Shown piece by piece: positions 27,101-39,100 of a DNA stretch of 64,000 nt; positions within the stretch are counted from its first letter, which is position 1, and every line of letters begins with the position of its first letter. Made by a program: the position numbers and the translations under genes. This stretch comes from Durusdinium trenchii (lineage: Eukaryota > Sar > Dinophyceae > Suessiales > Symbiodiniaceae): NCBI GenBank assembly GCA_963970005.1, contig CAXAMN010022917.1, positions 211,087-275,086 on the forward strand. The letters run 5' to 3'. The notes beneath the pieces are model-generated. The model made no database searches, had not been told where the DNA came from, and saw only the letters and a program-made list of their open reading frames with translations.

Positions 27101-30100
27101 AAAAAGCATGCACCAACCAAATCATCTAGCAGGAACATGATCATATGATATCATATGTTCCACATCAGGCCACATCTCGCCACACTCCAAGGAGTCAGAG
27201 AGTTCATCCCATCGACCTCGACCCATCGACCTCTCTCACCGAAACCCCGAAGCATCGGCTTGACGGGAGGGCACCTGTAGCAAGAGCTCATCCCAGTGCG
27301 GTTGGCATATTCGCCGATCCGACAGAGATCACACTGAATGGCTCCATGCTGGACGGCAATGGTGCCAAGCTCGCAAAGGTTGCCTCGTGCAGGTTCAACA
27401 AAGACAACGTTGAACACAGGAGGGAGCTGCAATAATGGCATGCCCTGTCATATTAAATAGATAGTATTACATAGTATGACAACAACATCTTATATCTATA
27501 CAGGATTACCCTCAACAAGTCAGGACCTGGCAAACAATGTTTAGTTCATGAATGGATTGCACAGAAAAAACAGGTCACATGATCCACATGGTTCCGTGAG
27601 CCTAGAGGCTGTGCAGCACATCACATTCGGGATACCCCAGTATCCCTCACGAGCATGGGCCATCTCGCTCTGTGCTGTCCAACCACGTCCGGACGGACGC
27701 AAACCCCGATGGGCTCTGTCCATGCCTCTGTCCGATGGGCTCATTTGATCTGACCTTCCAAAAGCCACCCGAAACGCCTAAAAAACGGCCAACAGACACA
27801 TGTGCTTGTCCGTAGGGAACTCTAAACGATAATGTTCAATATTGCAAAAACTGCACACTCAAATGGTGTGGCACATGGGTTCCCTCCCTCTCTCCCTCCC
27901 TCGCCCCATTGCCCTGTCCACAAGATCAGCTCCTGGGCAAAGACTTTGACCGAGGTGCATTCAGACATTCCGAAGGTCCCCTGATAGCTGCCTGGAGTGC
28001 ATTCGGTGCACAGCCTTGTGTCACTTGACTTGGTCGAAGCACGTCCTGCCGGGCAAATGGCGCAATCCACCGCATCCTTGGAGTTGGTTTCCAATGGAAA
28101 CCGCCAAAAACAAAAGTACGAAACCTCCAATACCATTAAGGGAAATCACCGCATTCAGCAAAACGAGGGGATCAAATCCCAGACCATCCATGTAATAGTT
28201 GCATACATCAGGGCCATATACATTGGGTACATGTGTGCAACCATTCCGTACATGGATGGCCGGGACCTCACCACCAAAGGATGGCCGGGAATGACACATC
28301 ACTGCCCAGTCATCCGCCACTGCGCCAGGCATCAACGCGGGAGGTGACGAAGTCCCCTTGTGAGTTCACCAAGCCCTTGCCGATGGAACAAGCCGTCTTG
28401 TCGGGCACCCACTCGTCCCAAACGTTTTGATTGGCCTTGAGCCAGGTGCAAGCTGAATACGAGGCATTGCCACCATTCTGGACCGAAAGCAACAGCAAGT
28501 CTTGTAAGTTACCTGAGTTCGGCCCAAAAGGGTCTGGAATCTGGACCCAGCACTCTTTGGGCAGAAGAGGTTCTCTTGTTCGGCCGCTATGGAGGGTTCG
28601 ACCTTATGAAGTGTCCATAAGTGTCCAAGGATTCTTAGAGTAATACTAGGACAAAGAGTAATACTAGGATTCTTATGGAGTGTCCATAAGTGTCCATAAG
28701 AGTAATACTCTTAGGGTGAGCATTCTGCAAAACATGGTTCCTCCATCCACGCGGCTGTCAGAGAGGCGAAGGTTTCGAGCTAGGCCCCACGCACGATCCG
28801 CCGCCGTCTCCAACCCCGCTGCTGTGCCGGTGGTGATACGGGCCTGCACCTGATAGACGGCCGCACTGACCCAGGGCCTTTTGGCCCTTCAACATTAATT
28901 GCATTTTTTCCAGAGAGGGGAGCGCTGTGAGCGGAACATTTTTCGATGAAATTGTCAGTGTTCAATCCCTTTTTTTTGCATCTTTTTGGGGTATTTGTTG
29001 GTTCCTTGTTATTTGGTTAGTTTTCCCATACTAAATTGATCCTCCAGATTTATCCCTCTCTCGGACTCAGGACGGGAGGGCCTGGCCATACTGATTTTTT
29101 TGGATAAATAATTCACATCAGCACTTGCAAGTGCATTGCAAATAATTCACATCAGCACTTGCAAGCGCTGAAGAGCCAAAAACCTCTACAAACTTGGTGG
29201 CCTCCCAACAAACCTCAGATCGCGGCCTCTTCGTGAGAAATCAACGTGGAAAAATCGATAGTAGATGATATTAGGATCAAGGACATCCAATTTGTGTGGA
29301 AAGCAAAGTTGCGGATAAAGATTGGGTTGATGTTTTTTGATTGATATTGTGTTTAAAGTGTCTTTGGGATTTCCTGAGTTCCTTGGAAATTTCAATGTTC
29401 TAGTTTTGTTGGTTTTTCATGGTTTCTCTGGAAAACAAAGTTGCTGACAAAGATTAGGGTACACACCTCACACAAGTTGTGAGGGGACACTGGCAAAAGT
29501 TGTTGGTTGAACTATATTCAAAAACGCGCCACTGAGAGCGCTCCTTTCTGTTTTTCAATATTTTCACACCTACCAGGTGCGGGGTGTTAGATTCTTCGAC
29601 GTTTAAAGACTGTTTTTTTCCTTCCCTCCTTCCTTCCTTTCTCCTTACCTCAACAGCAAGCGCCAGAACGCGCAAACCACAAACACACAACCACAATCAC
29701 AATCACACAGACCAACCCATCAGTCTTCCATAGCAAAGTATGGGCTGATTTACTTCTGAACTGAAGATCATATTATCTTTGAGAAGTGTTTCTCGTCCAA
29801 CAATGTCACGCAAGAAGATTTCAACACTTTTCGCAACTTCGGTGGGGATACGATTCCCCTGCGCATCTTGTAGCCTGGTCTTTGTGCTATACTCTCATTC
29901 TCCTTTCCCATGATCTGCCATACTCAAACGGAATAATGCTACATCAGCTCCACTGTCAATAATGATGGCCACATCCTGTCTCTCTTCCCCAAGGCTCCTC
30001 ACTTTGGACCTTGGGCTCCTCATCTGAGGCCTCAATCTCCTCACAATTCTTTCTCTGGCTCATCAACATCATCATCATCATCTCCAATGTGGAAGTGAAT

Positions 30101-33100
30101 CACTCGATACCAATGATTTTTCTACTTCATCATCCCTTTCTAGCAAGTCAAAGATGATTGGCTCACTGTTCTCAATTCTCCTGACCACTGGTTTGGCCTC
30201 TGCTGAGCTACTCTGTTGGCTAAAATTGGCTTGTTGTTGACCAACTGTATGAGTAGTCACTGATGCTCCTCCTGAAGATGAATGGGCTGGATCACTTGCA
30301 ACCTGTCGAATATTGTTTCTCCAACAGTCTCGAGCAAGATGTCCTGGCTCTCCACAAGTGCAACAAATTGCCACACCTTTTCCTTTCTGGTCCTTTCGTT
30401 TACCTTTGCCCTTCTGATCACCGTCTATTCCTTTCTGTTCTCCTTTTCCTTCATTGCCTTTGGCATCCTTACCTTTGCCCTTCTGATGGTCATTCTTTCC
30501 ACTTTGGCACTTCCCTGTAGCATCTTGAACTCGATCCATGTTCATAGGCATGGGTCCTTGATAGTCTGTACAGCTACTTGCCACCATTGAAGTAGCCCAC
30601 TCCTGCTGAGAACGATCCCATTGCAACACTTGTTCCCTCAAAGTTGAGTATTGAACATTGTCGCCAATTGTCAACTTCAAGTAGAATTTGAGCTGTCCAC
30701 CTACACATCTGAAAAGAATAGCAGATTTCAACTCTTCTTGACTTGTCGTTCCTGCCTTGACCATCTCATCAAATCCTTCTTCCAGGTTGTGGGGCACTGT
30801 TCTTTGAAAATGCTGGCCATGTAGTGGCTTCTCCCGAAAGTGCTAGTCCTCTAGCCCTTGAAGTATAGGTTTCAATTGTTCAAACTCCTCCAGGCATCAA
30901 ATCCATTGGAGTCCCCTGCAGCAAATCCATTGGAGTCCCCTGCAGCTTTCACCGATTGCAGCGCTCTTCCCCTCATCAATGAAGCTAGCAATCCATTCCT
31001 CTGTAGTCATGTCCTTCATGTAAACCTCATCAACTGAACTCATCAACTTCTCGAATACCCATGACCGCTCTCTGAATGCTTTGATCTCTTCTTCTTGTGA
31101 CTTGTATCCAAGTATGTTGGGCTTCGCGATGAGTTTTGACCAACCAGTTGATGACTTCTTGTCTTCAACTGCTTTCTTCACTGCCTCAGCTGCTGATGTT
31201 GTTGCTTGCGTGCTCCCTGTTATAACTTGAAGGATTTCTCTGATCTCCTCCATCGTTGTCGCACTATTTTGTCCTTCTGACACTGTGTACGGGGTTACAA
31301 CGTGCCGCTCACAACAGTTTATCTGCCGTTCACAACAGTTTATCACCAGTTCAGCTATTTGTGTTCCAAAAGCCCCAAATCTATGGCTCGAACACGCTCC
31401 CGGGATCCCAGTGACCTATAGGGGCTTTTCTCTGGAGCTCAAAGGAGGCTGCCCTTATCCTTGCTGTGCTGCCATGCGAACTTTTCTTGACACTCGCAAG
31501 GGCTGCCCGGCAGGTCAAAAAATGTACATGCTATACTGTACAATGCTACTTATGATCTAAGTTCTTCACATATATGATATATGCAGTTTTTTTAATATCG
31601 GGTAAGCATGGCCAAAGTCTTTTTGAACACTTCTGCCTTCACCTTGTCCAGCATCTACCTCCTAGCACCAGAACTGTTTTGAACTCTTGGCTCGCAAGCG
31701 CTGTTATTTTGATCAGGCAAAAGCTATTTTGCATGGGTTGGGATGCTTTTCTCTTTCTGCTCTCTACCCTGTCCAGAAAAATCACCCTCCGACTCTCAAA
31801 TACAGTAGACTCATCATCCTTTCCAGAACCCACTCAAATAGCACTTACTGCGCAGCTTTGACTGCCCGAGCGTCCGTGGCGGATCTGAGGATTCCCTGCT
31901 TTTGCTCTGAGGGATTCCATGGTGGCATTTCCACCAGTGTCGTATCGTAGAGCACAAAGGCCGTGTCCGGATTCCACCAAAAAAGAAATGACTGTAGTTG
32001 CGCCTCAACATGTTAGCCATTCCATGTGGACAACAAAATTACAAAAAAAGGCAACGCCGCAACGCCCGCCCTAATTGTTAGTTAATGTTAATTATAGTTC
32101 CACTTCAAAAGCAGCAAAATCTGGGTGATCTTCCGGGGTGTGGAGGGATGGATGGACGGACGGACGTGCAAGTTGCGTGATCTTCAACTATATACTTTCA
32201 GGACTCCACGAACTCTGCAAAAGCAACTTGGTCGTGGCCTCTGTGGGTTCTTTTAGGCAACATCAGCATCCATCAAGAACCAACAAAAGGGTTCAAGGGC
32301 CTAGGGTTACAGTCCATTCCGACTTGGAGATCCCTCAAGATGAAGCGGAAAAAAAACCGCGTCGACGGGTTTCTCGAAGCCGCATTGAGCTCCACGTAGG
32401 TGGCAAAATCCAGACCATTAGCAATAGCCATAGGTATGTTGTGGAAGAATGCCTGCTGAGTCAATTCTCGAAATGCCCATCCCTGCGCAGTCACCACGGC
32501 CATGCAGCTGCCCGGGTTACTTCGACAAGCGGGAGCTAACCACCACTTGTCTTGCCAGCATTTGTAACTTATCCTCAGTTGCTCGAGTTGTTCCTTTTCT
32601 TTATTATTCCGAACGGGAGGGTAGGCCGCTAACAAGTCAGGGGTAGCTACGAAGCCAGGAAGTTACTAGGCTGGGAGGCCAAAAAGCACTCAAGCCTCAA
32701 GGAGACATTTTTTGGGGCCTGAGGGTTCTGGAGCTTCCTTAAAGCCTGAGCCTGAATGATTTGGATCGTGTTCGAGAAACAGCCAAATCGTGACAACTGC
32801 TGAGTGGAAATCCAGGGTCATTGGGCTTTCGACGTTGGGGCTCCCTTTTTGAGTCAACACGAGCTGCAACCTGGGGGAAAGCCGCCAGCAACATTGGGGA
32901 AGCCAAACGATCGAATCTGAGTGAATCGGACGAGAGAAATTCTCGACCTGGTAGGACCATTGTCTTTCCCTGCCCCGATTGGTTCCTAGCGAAGCACGGC
33001 AAGCAATCCAAGGTCACGGTGGTGGGTCTTAGGCAAGGTGTTGTGGATTTTGTGGCTCAACAAGGAACGAACCTCATTGAACATCCATGAAGCTGATGAG

Positions 33101-36100
33101 TCCTTTCCTGTTGAATGACTGGATTGACTGGCGTGCCATGACCTGCATGCCCCTGGCCCTTCAGACCAGGCCAACATAGTCCCACGTGCATGGTAGTGAA
33201 ATTCTATGAAATTCTCACCCCTCCTTCACAAGGTTGGCGATCGCTTCTCTGTTTTACTTCCTGCTTCATCTTGGAGTGCGGAGGTGTGGATAGATGGCAT
33301 ATTATGTAATATGATCAGTTGTAACATGTAACATGCATATATAGTACATGATATATAATCAACATGATACATTTATCCAACTAACTATGGAAGTGGAACT
33401 TGCCTGGTTCCGACGCCTTTTTTGAGTCTAATTACACTGCTTTAGCACCTTTAGCTGAACCCACAGAGAAAACTCCGAGCGCCCACACCGTCGATGGTCT
33501 CCAAGTCACACACCATCCACGGTCTCCAAACCATCGGCATCACCGGTCACTTGGCCATAGAGCTGCGCGCCGGCTAGACTGTGTTCCTGATCGGCTTTTG
33601 AGCGGCGAAGAACACATGCGGCAGACATTCCAGATGATTCTGGCAAACTGGAATCATCATCTACCGGTGTATGTGCACAGTATACAGGTGATCTGCTCTA
33701 CTCTAAGTTGCCCCTCATTGTTCCGGGCATGCGATTTTGGGGGTCGAAAGGGCGGAAACCACAAAAACGACCTCTGGGACAAACAAAAACGGACAAAATC
33801 AATCGGTTGATTTGGGTCTTCGTCATGTACGTACTACGCTTAAATATCACAACCTGCACGTTTGGATTGGACAACCTCCGAGAAAAACAACAACATATGA
33901 TCCGGGGGTTGTTAATCAAGAGTCTATACATCATTTCATACTCCACAGGGCTCCAACCACATCCCTTGAAGGTGGGTGGGGTGGGGTGGGTCTAACCATC
34001 TTCTGAGGATATGGTTTGAGCCCTAAAGTCTTAATTTCATGTGTCTAAAGTCGGGCGGGCCGTCGAAGAGAGGGTGAGCTGTTGCCAGTCTCAAAAGGCG
34101 TGCCCTCGTACCGTGAATCATTTCTGGGGCCCGCCGTGAAAACCCGGCCCGAGTGGTACAGTATCCCAAACATGGGGTCAAGAAATACACGCATATGTAC
34201 CAGCTATATATGTGTGTTTTTTTTGTGTACCGTGGACACACACGCACATATATATATATATACATTTTTAAACACGCATCTCCCCCAAAATGGGTTGCTG
34301 AGAGCTTGCGCACTTCTTGTTTTTCGAAGGTTCCGTTTCGTGGAAAACCCACGTGCAAAGGACTTCAGTTTCACAGCCCAGGAACTTTGCAGGTCGAAAG
34401 TTTGTTGATGTCCACCTGTGAAACATTGGCCGCGTAGTTCTCTGGGTGGAACCAAGAAGCGTTGAGATTGCCTCGGCCGACTTGTGATTGAGAGGAAGAA
34501 CTTCCGATGAACATGGCACGGTCCCGTTTCCCCCTGAACTTGGAACCATGCAGAATCCACTTCCGTCCCTGCAGGATCTGCAATGTATTCCATTGACTGC
34601 CATGGATGAGAACCCAAACGACAGGCACAAAACATGGGGTCCCAATATGGGGTATGGTGGTGGTGGGGGTTGCTGGGGATGAATGTTTTTCTGCAGTAGA
34701 TCTACACCAATCTGGTGATCTCATGTGTAAAGGCAGTATATCTTTCGAGCCCTGCGACTGCCTGCGACCAATGGTTTGATCGTTTGGACGATGGTTTTCA
34801 AGGGTCCTCCATATCGAAAACACACCGATAAAAGGGCACGGCACGGTGCTTTAGTTTTATTTCCCAATAGGGTGAAAACAATGACAAACCAAACCATCGA
34901 ACTGACAAACTATGCCACAATAATTGGCATCATTGATTAGCTAGCGATGAATGCTTGATTGAAGTAAACATTTTTTGAGAAATTTTACTTATCCATGAAT
35001 CACCGCCCCTTCGGACCAGGTGACCATAATAGGCCAAGTGCAGCCCTGAGTGTTCACGGCTCTTCTGGCGGGCAGGGCCCATGACGTACAGGCCCTCTTT
35101 TCCAGAGAAGCCAATACTTCCTCATCTGCGAGCAACAATGCAGACTATATGCTGGGCGTTTCCGCGCCCTTTGGCCGCAAAATACACATGGAGATGGAGA
35201 GCTGTGTTCCGTTTTTTTTCTTGAGACCTTTTGTCATTTGACAATTTTCACCACCTGACCTGTCAGGTCCTCCTTCTTTTTCTCCTCCCACCAGATCGCC
35301 GTGGGCACTACCGGGCCTCAAAAGCAAGACCTCCACAGCAGGCGCCACATTGCAATGATACACCAGACCAACAGCAAGCGCCAAATCACAGTGGGCACTA
35401 CCGGGACTACCGGCCCTCAACAGCAAGCGCCAGACCGCAGTGGACACTCCCGGACCTCAACAGCAAGCTGCTCCAGATCGCAGTGGGCACCCCCAGCGCT
35501 AACGCTCCGGACCTCAACAGCAAGCTTTAATCGCAGTGGACACTTCCGAAACTCAACAGAAAGCAGATCGCAGTGGGCACTCCCGGACATCAACGGCAAG
35601 CTCCGGATCGCAGTGGGCATTCCCGGATATTCCCGGACCTCAACAGCAAGCTCCAAACAGGCGCCATCGCTTTCAAGAAGCGCGAGAACCATGCGTTTGA
35701 TATCACCGCATCGCTAGACAAGAGCTAAACAATCAGAAATTCCTGGCGCATTGACATAACACACATGACGTTTGTCTTTATTCTAGACTGTGCCACGTGC
35801 ATTTTGTTTTGTTCTCAACCCGGAAGTTTCCCGCGCTGTTCTGCCAGAGAGGTTTCCCAGCAACCGCTGGGCATCATGAACTGCCTCCAGAAAGGGAATC
35901 ATTCTGTGGTATCCTTCCGTGAAATATTCGGACCAGCTCAGATCAAACTGAAGCTACATCGATGACTTAACATCGGTGCAGTCGATATGGTTTAAGATTC
36001 TCATTGGCAAGGATTGAACCATACCCAACAAAACTTTGGCCACGAGCAACATAAGCACACTAAGTCACCCCTTTGCATTGGGTCTTGTCCGGAGTTTCAT

Positions 36101-39100
36101 AGAAACATGAACCCCATCCTCCTTGGCGTCTGTCACTACCTTTTGCAAGGCCATTCCAAGCTTTGCATCGATAGTGTGAAATCTCGCAACTGCTCATCTT
36201 CCAGCTTGCCTGGATCGGGATCGTCAATCGCCTCCTTGATCCAGTTAATCCAAGGTCCAAGGTTGCTGATCAGCGTCATTGGCAGCAACGATGATTGCCT
36301 GAATCAAACTTGCTTTCCATAATCATAGGCCAAATATCATTTACTCTCGGCCACGGAGGTACCACTACTTTCGATTTTTCCCTTCTCAATACCCTTGTTC
36401 ATGATGACAATGATGAAGATGCTGCAGTGGCCCCAGAAAGCTCATTCTTCAGCTTGTCGGTCCTCACTTCTTGATCTCTGACCTCTTCCACTTATAATAC
36501 TGTTCATGAGCATCTGAGTACCATTCATAAACCTCATGTCGCTCGCTCTCGTATCTTTCAATCTGTTCCTGTAGGTTTTGAAGGTCTTCCTCCATCTCCT
36601 TCATCCTTGTACTCGCTGAGTGACGGACCCCAGCCGGGGGCATGGTCAACGCCTCACGAACCAGTGCCAGGATGAGGATTGCATTTCTGCCATTTCTACC
36701 TTCAAGCTTGTGTTCTCTTCCCGTAGTTCTTTGAGCACCATCTCATTGTCAACGACGATTCTCTCTAAGTTCTGAACCTTCTCAATGAGTTCTGATTCAT
36801 CTTGATCACCAAAGCCAGGTTTTCCTCTCCGTTTTAGTTGGGAGTTTGCTTCGATAAGGGCAGTATTGGCCTTCTTAATTTGCTTCTTTTCCCGTTCGGT
36901 TGTTCTGGCATTTTCTTTGACGCCGGTTTCAAGCTGATCCATAGCCTCTCTTAGTATCTTGGCTTCATAATATGGAGGTGTGATTTCTTTGTCTTTTCGG
37001 CCGACAACTCCCAATTGGTAGCCTTGTGACTCTGCACGGATTTCTGAATCACGATAGCTAATCTCAGCGTACACGTTGTGCTCAACCCCTTTCAGTGAGG
37101 CCACCTGTGCTCTGAGATGGTCGATGACCAGTTGCTCATGATTATGACCCGCATTAGCGTGTGACATTTCGTCCATGAAATGAAGTTGATGATGTTCGTT
37201 CCGCATCTGCTTCTCCTTCCCAAGCCCAATGACTTCCTACATGTTCATGTTCGCTTCTTGACGAGCAAGCATCCGTGTTTGCAGTTGACTGGGAATCTGT
37301 CGCATGGTCATGTTCTCAGTGTTCAACGTTCAATTTGCGCATGCATGTTCACCGTTGTAACCCTCTGCGTCTGCTTGTGGATTTGTCCTATCGCCTCTTG
37401 CAGTTCACTCGGTACATTTTCCATTATATGGTTCATAGCGTGGAATTCTGATTGTTCTTGATTGCTTTCTTTAGCTGGTTCTTTGTATCTCCCACAGATG
37501 TGATCTGCCATTTGTTCAACAAGTCGAAGTTTGTGCTCTAGTTTTCCAATCCTGATAGTAGCACCTTCGTCTTCTTGCATAATCTCTTGCAGTCTTGTCT
37601 CCATGGTTCGTCCATAATTGGACACATTCGTGAACTCTTCTCTGATTCTCAGATCCCTGATGAAGATCAGTATACCCAGACTGTACATGTGAACATTCTT
37701 CATGCAAGACCTGATAGGCCATGTTCGATGACCGCAACTCTTCCCGTAATTGCACCTCTCTGTGGCTGCCACTAGTGACGCTTGTCTTCTGGGTCAACCT
37801 TGGTGACGTAGACCTGAGAGTTTTCCTCATATCTCTCCGGGGGAACGGCACTGCCTTCTCTAGATACTATGGAACCTGTTGGCATCCTCATAATGGTGGC
37901 ATCTGCTGAACATGCACCCGTCATTCGAGAATCTGGAGATGACTGTGACATGTTTCCTCCAGGAGCGGCGAAGCAATAGGGTTCACTTCCATTTCCACCG
38001 GACATGGACATTGTTGGTCACGATGGTTCAATGGTCTCTCAGTAGTAGCTCGTACCCAAGAGCAGGTACGGCTGACAACCTGCGTGTGGGTGTTAATCAT
38101 TATCGGGAAAATAACGATCGATCACCGCAGCGGCCACATACGAGATCTACACACAATCTGTTCTGCTTGTGAGCGCTTGAGCCAAAATGTCAATGGCTAT
38201 GTACAGCTGCTCTTCCTATACATGCCATGCTCTATGCTGTTCTCTGCTCTCGTTGCACTGCTATTGGTATTTAGTATGCCCGTTCCTAGGGAGTATGCTC
38301 AGCCACCGAAATGGAGATGTACAGTAAACATAGTAGACACGCCGGATCTTGGATGGTGGACGATTGGATAATCACGAAGAAATGGCCTCATATGCATTGC
38401 CTACCAAGAACCAACTAAGAACTAAAGTAGAAATTGTGTATAACTGTATAATTGTACAGTTACCCATTTACCACATCTGCCCAGTGCCCAGGATGAATTT
38501 CATCAAAGGATCCTTCCATCTGCATGCTACGCTGGCCCAATTGCTCCTTTTTTGCCAGCCAATCAGGATCTGCCCAGCCTAAGTAACAGCATGTTTCAAG
38601 CTGATGTTCCGCGATGTTCTCCCGCGAAATCTGCACCAAAAGCCTTTTCCCCACCCAAGAAAAAAGGATATGGAATGAAGTGTGTAGACAGTAGATGGAA
38701 TACATGAGGTATCATTGAGGAATATTGGACGATCAATTGACGAGCAAAGGCTTTAGGTGAAACTTTGTCAAGTCTTGTCCTTATCCTGGAGTCCAGGAGT
38801 CTATACTATAATACAAAAAGGATTGATGGCTGTCAAACAGTCCGTAAACCTGTGGAAAGTTGGCAACACATTGGAATGCCAAAGTGTAAAGTAGTCTACA
38901 GCAACTTGTTCAAACCGATTCAAACCTCCATGTTCTAACTGCTGCAAGATTGGCAGCAAAGCTGTGCATGACTTCTTATGCAACAATCGGAAGTGGACAG
39001 AATTGATAGAAGCTCGGTTCTTCCACCACTTCCATGCGGCGCTTCCACTACTTCCATGCCTGCTGGGGAAGGAGAGTCTTGCCTGTTGATGAACCTTTTC

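Larger units (their letters stand above)
29680..31346 (-). mobile_element. Ty1/copia-like retrotransposon fragment (gag and protease only)
   Basis: Minus-strand frames read in order as the gag N-part (30897-31346), gag C-part with zinc knuckle (30078-30797) and protease (about 29700-30040). Integrase, reverse transcriptase and RNase H are absent downstream, and no LTR was found. [20 protein letters not shown] and [10 protein letters not shown] are wordings I recall from dinoflagellate copia-type elements. The copy is broken by frameshifts and stops. It lies in an intron of the giant receptor-like gene, in the same orientation. Confidence 0.7.
36014..38011 (-). mobile_element. Second Ty1/copia-like gag relic, coiled-coil type
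   Basis: Successive minus-strand frames give a Met/Ser-rich start ([14 protein letters not shown], 38.01 kb), then coiled-coil segments ([100 protein letters not shown]). A gag-core-like piece follows ([20 protein letters not shown], 36.2 kb) and then [15 protein letters not shown] recall this order from a second class of dinoflagellate copia-like elements. Several frameshifts and a TAG at about 37240 break it. It is not contiguous with the 29.7-31.3 kb fragment and looks like a different subfamily. Confidence 0.55.

Noticed and set aside
35301..35717. 138-codon plus-strand frame
   Set aside because: It is the translation of a minisatellite with about 45-bp units; both strands are open for the same reason.
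29680..38011. The two copia-type fragments as one continuous retrotransposon
   Set aside because: They have different gag types, and giant-gene exons at 31.9, 32.5, 33.6 and 34.4 kb lie between them.
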